Assembly (NCBI GenBank): GCA_951799445.1
Contig: OX637296.1
Location: 11,284,001-11,348,000 of the forward strand
Length of the DNA: 64,000 bases
Source: Pseudisothecium myosuroides
Taxonomy: Eukaryota > Streptophyta > Bryopsida > Hypnales > Lembophyllaceae
Direction of reading: 5' to 3'
Positions 56,977-64,000 of this stretch are shown piece after piece; within the stretch, counting starts at the first letter, position 1, and each line of letters starts with the position of its first letter. Under the pieces are notes generated by a model that saw nothing but the letters and a program-made list of their open reading frames with translations, did no database searches and was not told the DNA's origin. The translations under genes and the position numbers were made by a program.

Positions 56977-58994
56977 CTTGCAACTTGCGCCGCCGGCCGT
57001 CTCAGGATGCTAAACCGCCATGCTGGAGCTTACGCAACTTCGGTGATGCGTGACTGATCTGTGGGATACAAATCAAGACCGAGTGAATCAATCTAAACCT
57101 CCGAAAGCCGTATCAAATGCGTAAGCTGTTACCATGGCAAGCTATCCATAAAAAAATTCAAAATTGCAGTACGTAGTGAAACAGCCGAGTTAGGTTAAAA
57201 TAGCCATGACGGGTCGCGAGCGACGTTGCTCTAATTGCAACTGCAAAGGAATATTTGAATAGTCAGGGCGACCTCGTGAATGGATTCTCAAACCACATTT
57301 TGGAACTGATCGAGTTTGAAGAGACAAACGATAACAGCAAACAACAGGGAGTAGAATTTTCGAACAGGGCTCCCTAGCTTAGCTCGTGAATGAATCGGAC
57401 AAGAACCACACTTTTGACCGGAGTTCGACGAGATAAACGAAAATAACCACATCTAACGTACAGTGAAATTTTTGGACCAGTTCGGGCTACCTCGTGAGTG
57501 GATCCTCGAACCACATTAATTTCTAAACTGAGTTAGAATAGACAAACACAAAGACCAGTGAAATTTATGAACATGTCAGACCGGGCTACCTTGAGAATGG
57601 ATCCTAAGCTCCCACGAACCACATTTTTCGAACTGAGTTTGAAGAGACAAATTAAAGCAAAAATCTACAGTTTAGAATCAAGAACACGTACAGCCCTTAG
57701 CTTCTACTTCCACAGCAACCGATGCCACACCATCCACGAGCTCCGTGCAAGAGAACATTCTGCCATGCCACAAAGCTTGAAATTAAAAGCTGCAGTAACG
57801 TACAGCGATCAACAACGAAACAATTGCAAAACCATCGCTAGCTAGCTGACTCAAAAGAAGAAAGCTTGAAACGTCAACAAATCGCACTGTATAAGAGCAA
57901 ACATATTCGGAAAGCTCACCTGGTACAGAGATTTTCCAGCCGAAGTCACGTCCTGGCTTCAGCATTCACCATCAGATAGTTTGTAATGTTATTACGTTGG
58001 CACTGCATGCCAAGCTATCTAGTCCGCGTTGATCGAACTCACTTCCAAGAAAAAGCAAATAGCGTGCAGAGAATTGCGCACAAAACAAGAGCAACAAGCC
58101 AGTCTGAGGAATGTTTTGTCGTTGTCGTTGTTGCAAGAGATGGTGGAAGAGTGCTCTGCTGCTGCAGCCTAGTACGTTGTTTCAGAATTAGGCCTGCAGT
58201 AGTGCCGGTTTTGTAAGTTCGGTACACGTCTTGGGTCGTTGCTGGTAGGTACCTTACAAGACCAATTGATGGTGGGTTGGAAATGTACCTCAGAGCTTGA
58301 TCCCAGGAGGCCAGAAGCGCAGGACCAGGCATCATTTATACTGGAAAGTGTCCTGCCAGACAATCCTCAATTCAGACATCTCGACATGAGCTAACTTACC
58401 GTAGTGTTCCAATAAGTGTGCCATACGTGCATACCGTTGAGGGCCTTCGGCATGTGCCGAAATCAATTAATTTTGGGGGGCGATGCTTGAGATTTTCCTC
58501 AAGTGGAAAGGAATGTGAGAAATATTCTATGTGAATTGTGATTGTTTTTGTTGAATAGAGTGTTATTGGCAATACATTCCTTACCAACATCAAGTTTGGG
58601 TGAACACATGACAAAAATGATGTTGGGCAAGTTTGACCTCCAAAAATTCTAAAAATAGATGCCTAAATTTTGGGGGAGATTATTTTTCAAAGAACAAAAA
58701 AATTACATGGAGGGAAATTTTCTATTTATGGCATATGCTGAACCTTATTTGTTGGAAAAACATAAATATTCAACAAGATATGTCCCCCTTGCCTCCATTA
58801 CAATTCTTTATATTTTTTAGCTCATTTCTAATTCAATTGTAAGATCACTTAGCTATGTCTTTGGATTATGTCCTATTAAATTTCAAAAAGATAAACCTAA
58901 TCAATTGTAAGAGATTTTTGCTTGAACTTTGATAAAAAAAATAAATATTCCCATGCCTTTTGCTGATAAGGTAATAGGCTCTAAAATTGCACAA
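56977..58994. other. Upstream region of the ARM gene, with a tandem repeat
   Basis: The first 250 bases should hold the promoter. About 57263-57660 holds four imperfect copies of a roughly 100-bp unit: GGGC(G/T)ACCTCGTGAATGGAT, CC(A/T)CGAACCACA, GA(A/T)CTGAGTT and AGACAAAC. No gene was found up to 58994; sequence from 58400 becomes AT-rich. Confidence 0.6.
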
Positions 58995-59107
58995 GCTCTA
59001 GAATCGCCCACCCTATTCAAATGTACACTGCTTGTACATGTAACTATTTCATAGCCTTCAGCGCTATACAAACAATGTACATTTTAGGGGGTGGGCGATT
59101 TTAGAGC
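58995..59107. repeat. 113-bp foldback
   Basis: GCTCTAGAATCGCCCACCCT at the left pairs with AGGGGGTGGGCGATTTTAGA at the right, with TGTACATT-type extensions into the loop. Two AATAGGCTCTAAAAT / TTTTAGAGCCCTAT phrases border it, so the arm was probably once longer. Confidence 0.75.
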
Positions 59108-62100
59108 CCTATGCCACTTCAACTTCAAAATTTCATAACTAATTCCAGAAAGCTCCAAAAATAATGAAACGACTTGGGTTAGATGCCAATTCATCTTGTC
59201 TTTTAAGGAAAATTTACTAAAAAATATTTCGAGATGTTTCACCTCCCCAAAATTCAATTTCAGCTTTTAGTTCATAATGATAAGGTTAGGGTGTCCCCTG
59301 AGATGAAATCCTTAAGGTGGGTACCCCCCAAACCATCACTTTTTGCTACTATGCCTAGTTACTATTGTTAAACTCGTCAAATTTTCATATTTTCTTGTTG
59401 ACAAGTGAAAGAAGGTTCCAACGCACTAAGTGAACGCGACATTTGGATACCATATGCAAAAGTTATGAAGGGTCGAAGTTGTTTTGGTAGAGGTTCTAAA
59501 ATCGTTTCTTCCACATACATACATATTGATTTCAGAGATGTAGCCAGAGTGATGATGGCAGTTTTAGGCAGGGTGTGCTTCGGGGTGTACCCACTCCACT
59601 CCACCTTATCTGAAAAGTCTGTTGAAATCCAAAATCATTCACTGAGTTGATAAGGATTTCCATTCCAGATATGGACTCACTCAGAATGAATGATTTCGAC
59701 AAGTCTGGCATTCTGGCAGTGTCATCTCTTCCACAACTGAAGGTGGGAGATCCATATCACTTCAATTAACTTAAGCTTATTGGGTATCAAATCACTTCTT
59801 AACTTAGGGTGAAATTTGGACCTAAAGTTATCATGAGCCTAAATTATTCTAATAGTGAATAGTGATGCACTGATGCTTGTTATCATAAGCCATCAAAGAG
59901 TACTTCGAAGCAATTAGTGGCTGGCTGTTGAATGAATTAATGGAAACTGTGGTGACATTCAAATTCAAACCATCGCAAATTCCCAAAACTTATCAAATGA
60001 GTTAAGTTTTTCAACTCTCCAAGGTAGAACAGGGCATTGTCAGTGAAATATTCTAACTTAATGTAATGTAATAGCACCCATGATTGATACTAATAGCAAT
60101 GGAGCATACTTACTACTGTTTTATAAAATAAAAATGATTGTTTTTGGATTTTATTGGCAATTAGAAGAGGATTCCAACACATTCTAGCATGCATTAAGAT
60201 AGAACATCCTATCACCACCCTGATTTGCAATCTGGGTATCTTGTGCAATGCATTGATTATTGCCTAGATTTTTCAGAGATAGAATTAGTTGAATTGACTA
60301 AAATGCAAGTGGAATCATAATAATCTAGGAAGAACTTGAATTGATACGAATTTTCAAACCAAAAATAAAACCATTAGTAGGTGGGGATCATGAACATCTT
60401 AAAAAGGGTTCAAAATCAGTGACCTACCGTCCTAATTCCGTTTGATGAGTGTTATAAAAGCACAAGTTCAACATTCCAAAAGCATCTCTTCTATTGGCTG
60501 AAATTACAACTTTTTTGACTAGTACTCACAATTAACCCCTAATGTTCCTTGACTATGTTTTCACCAAAAACGCTCCAAAACTGCCATTTCTAGTACAAGT
60601 ATCAAATTTTAGGAAAAAAAAATTTAGACACATATAACCGTAGGATCTTATAGTATTCTATTTTTAGAAGACGTGGAAAATTTTCAGAATTTTCCACCGT
60701 GCAGACTGGAAGATATAAGCATTTGAATTGGCAAAGATCATTTTTTGTCCCTACGAAAAACAGGGCAGCAGCACTTCACAAGGTCACATTTGTATGAAAA
60801 AATGTCCAAAATGGTGGTGCTTCTTTGAATTTTTATTTCTAAACAAGTTGGCTACATGCTTAAAAAATTTCAAATCATTTGGAATTGTACAACATATAGG
60901 AAAAAAATAGTAAGTAGAAAAAAGTAGAGAACGATTCAAAACACTAAATTGTTAAGAATTTAATTATGGAATTGAAAATTTTCAATCCCAATAGTTGTAA
61001 TGTTGTAATAAACAATCTATATCCTATAATTTTATTTATTTTTTAAATATTGAAAATTGAGTGAAATAAACAACTTCAAAGTTTATTTTAGAGTAGAAAA
61101 TCCATAATTGCCCGCAAACTAAAATTCCTCATAATTTTTTACTCATTGATCAAAATGGAATGATTCAAAGCTTTCCACATATGTATAAAATTAGAAAACC
61201 AATTTCAAATTTTTATTTTTGAAAAAAGTGATTTTCTCATATCTGCTTAGACTACCCATCCGGTGAAAAAAATAACATATTAGGCCATAACTTTTGACTC
61301 CTATTTCAAAATGTGATGAAATTTAGTGCACATGAAAGATATTCCTCGTCCCCACCTTCTACTAAAATTTCAGCTTAAAATATAAAAATATCTAGTCACA
61401 CGTACTTGCCCAAAATTGCTATGTTGCTAAAAATAGCAGGCTGGTCCTTTAAGGGTTAAACTCACCTAAATCAAGATTTATTGAACCATATCCCAATCAA
61501 CCTTAAACCGTCCTTAACCCCTAAAGGCCCATTGTCCCCTCGGGGGACAAATGGGATTTCGGGCAGGTACCTACGGGCTGAAATTTTGTCCTGATTTTTT
61601 GAAACTTTTTTTGAAGATAGAAAAACTGATAAGCTTTGTGGGAATATAATTTTTTCCACAATCGGTGCCCGGGAACAATAGTTATGACCAAATAAGCTCA
61701 AAACAGGGGACGGCGGGCAGCTCGGGCAGAAGAAAAAAAATGGACAAAAATTTGAATTTTTTTTTTAATATTTTTTTTCTGATATATTATATTTTTGCCT
61801 ATCTGGAAAGCTTTGATTCATTTCATTTGGATATATTATGAGAAAGTTATGGATTTTCTTGTTTTTCGGGCAGTTAGAGCATCTTCTTGAAAAAAATAAC
61901 TTGTAGGATTCATTTCTGAATGAAATTTTTCAAATTTTTCAATTTTTTTTTTCTTGCATGGTCTGATTTACTTGCTAGAACAATCTCACCATTGGGATTA
62001 GTGCATTTTAATTCCATCTAAAATATATGAGTATTTTAGATTTTCCTTTTATCTTGGACCTACTTCTACTTAACAATTTTTTTAAGAATGATAATTAAGT

Positions 62101-64000
62101 TTTTTTGAATTTTTATTTTTTTTCCTGGACTCTCAACTCAATTCTCTACAATAAAGATTAAAAGCTCAAAACGCTGTAGTGCAAAAATTTTAAGTTAAAA
62201 ATGTTTAAAGCCAAAAAATCTAGCCCCGCAATGTGCTGAAAAACTTGTTTTTTTCACTTTAAACGCAGATATCTTGCAATCTGTGCGGTCAAAAATTCTG
62301 AAAATTTTTCCATACATTCTCATACTAGTAAGGTGTAAGATCCTACGGTTGGATGTTCAAAAAAAACATTTTAAATTTTTTTTTATACTTTGCTATAGAA
62401 ATGGCAGTTTTTAGTGTTTTTTGGCAGAAAAAAGGCCTTGGGCCTTTAGGGGTTAACTAGATGTGATCTTGGTATCATTCCTTGACAATAGCACCTAATT
62501 ACTTGCCCAAAATATCTGACACACACACTCTGTGGAAATGAGTGAGAGACTGATGGAATTGAGAGGAACCTATAGATGGCAGAATTAAGAGCTTGACGGT
62601 GTTGGGTTGTTCTACCTTATGTGGACATTGTTTGAAAAAGTTATGAAATTTCAAGGTATTATTTATAGGTGTACCCAAAATGGGCACTAGGCTCTTCGAA
62701 TTTTTTTTGTTTTGATTGTGTACATTCTTTGCCATCAATATCTAGGTTGTTGTGGGTTTTTTGGATCCAAATGTCGGTGTTGCATTTGAGGCAATGATGA
62801 TTATAAGTGAACACACTTCTAGTTAGTTGGAGAGAAAAATACATTTGAAAAGTAGATAATTAATAGTAAGGTAGGAGGTCTAGCTATAGAGTGTCCCTTT
62901 AAAAGTTGATTCACAATTTTTGGGTGTTTGACTTCTTGAAACACAAGACAAATGACATTGGCATCTAATCCAAGCTGTTTTGTATTTTTGGGACCCTTGT
63001 AGAATTACTTATGAATTTTGATGTTGGAATCACATAGGTTACTTTAAAGTGCCCAACCTTTGATATGTTCACTCTTAGTATGTTGATAAATACAATTGAT
63101 ACATTGAAAAAAGCAAAATGTACCTATAGATTTGAGGATGTGTTTGTTTTGCTTACCACTCAATGTTCTTCAACTAAATTGTTTTGTAGATTAGCATGAA
63201 GAGGTACCTAGTACTTACATGACAATGGTTTTCAAAATGTTTCTTACACTTATAAAAATTGCCATTGCTAATTGAATAATTAGAGATTTTTCAACAAAAT
63301 TTGAACATATTTGTGGTGCAAGTAACATACTTGCATAAGACTAAATTTTTAAATTTTTAAAAATTATTGTTTCTTTCATGAATTTAATAAATTTTATTAT
63401 TAAGAAAAACTTTTAATACGAGTGATTTATTTCAAGATTCTTTAGTAAGCAGAATGAAGATTCTTTCTTAGAATTTTTTGGTAAGAATTTCAAGAATTTT
63501 GAAATTTTATTGAGAAAAATATTATTGACTAAAATATGATTATAAACATTCACAAGTTTTGTAATTTATTCCAAAAAACACCAAAAAATAGTGGAAATTT
63601 TGAAAAGTATATTAAAGAAATCTATTTTTACATATTATTTTTCATAATTTTTTGGAGTCTTTTGGACAAAATTGTAAGAAATGTAACTATTTGGAGTCAT
63701 ATTTTAATTTCACTCAATCAAATTTCAAAATTTGTAATATTTTAACCAAAAAATTTCCAAAAGAATTCTCATTAAACTTACTAAAGAATCTTTTAAAAAC
63801 TCACTTGCATTAAAAAAAATTCACTAACACACTAATTAGATATTTTTTAAATTAATATTATAGAAGTGTCTTACTTGTACTTCAACACGTCTAGAGCTTG
63901 CTGAAAAAAACTCTAATTTCTCAATTAATTATGGCAATTTTTTAAGTGTACGAATACCGTACTTACTGTATGAGAGCCACTGTACAGTACTGTCCATGCA
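59108..64000. other. AT-rich gene-free stretch to the window end
   Basis: No gene was supported. About 60995-61460 is an inverted copy of the dispersed AT-rich repeat at 18955-19390 and 51945-52360, and 61490-62455 an inverted relative of that at 18510-18955 and 40030-40440. Both are bordered by AAGGGTTAA or AGGGGTTAA. The last 1.2 kb is very AT-rich, with dense GAATTTT and AAGAATTC words. Confidence 0.55.

Overview
The window is nuclear DNA of a land plant. Three things point there: a spliced eight-exon gene for the chloroplast protein PIFI, a plant-type ARM-repeat gene, and two eukaryotic nuclear tRNA genes (Glu-CTC and Ser-GCT), set in AT-rich DNA full of CACTA-type and TA-flanked transposons. 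The main transposon-derived genes (a MULE-like transposase, a ParB-like/DNA-methyltransferase gene, a large DDE-like transposase) make me lean towards a non-seed plant such as a moss or lycophyte, but the sequence does not prove this.

Layout. 1-7 kb: the edge of a MULE-like transposase (minus strand, running off the left end), a divergent 611-aa coiled-coil protein probably linked to the transposon, and a small orphan ORF. 6.7-13.5 kb: a decayed gene of about 11 exons that combines a ParB/sulfiredoxin-like motif with an amino-methyltransferase fold; it carries several nonsense codons and a 270-bp CACTA miniature element in one exon. 14-21 kb: AT-rich repeats and foldback DNA. 21.4-27.65 kb: a decayed gene for a very large transposase-like protein with AT-hooks, split near its end by a 1,765-bp CACTA element. 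28.5-31.7 kb: two related gene fragments in opposite orientation. 33.8-34.9 kb: two tRNA genes. 35-43 kb: gene-free AT-rich DNA with foldbacks and tandem repeats. 44.4-49.3 kb: PIFI, the best-supported functional gene. 50.4-51.8 kb: a nest of TA-flanked palindromic elements. 53.7-54.2 kb: a minisatellite containing telomere-like CCCTAAA. 55.2-57.0 kb: an intact intronless ARM-repeat gene. 58.4-64 kb: AT-rich repeats.

How it fits together. The two confident host protein genes and the tRNAs are independent housekeeping genes. The rest is a graveyard of mobile DNA in which the order of events can be read: older transposon genes acquired stop codons, mostly explainable as C-to-T or G-to-A changes, and younger CACTA-type elements inserted into them, leaving exact 3-bp target duplications. 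The most unusual item is the ParB-like/DNA-methyltransferase gene, a domain pairing familiar from bacteria and phages, here with spliceosomal introns.
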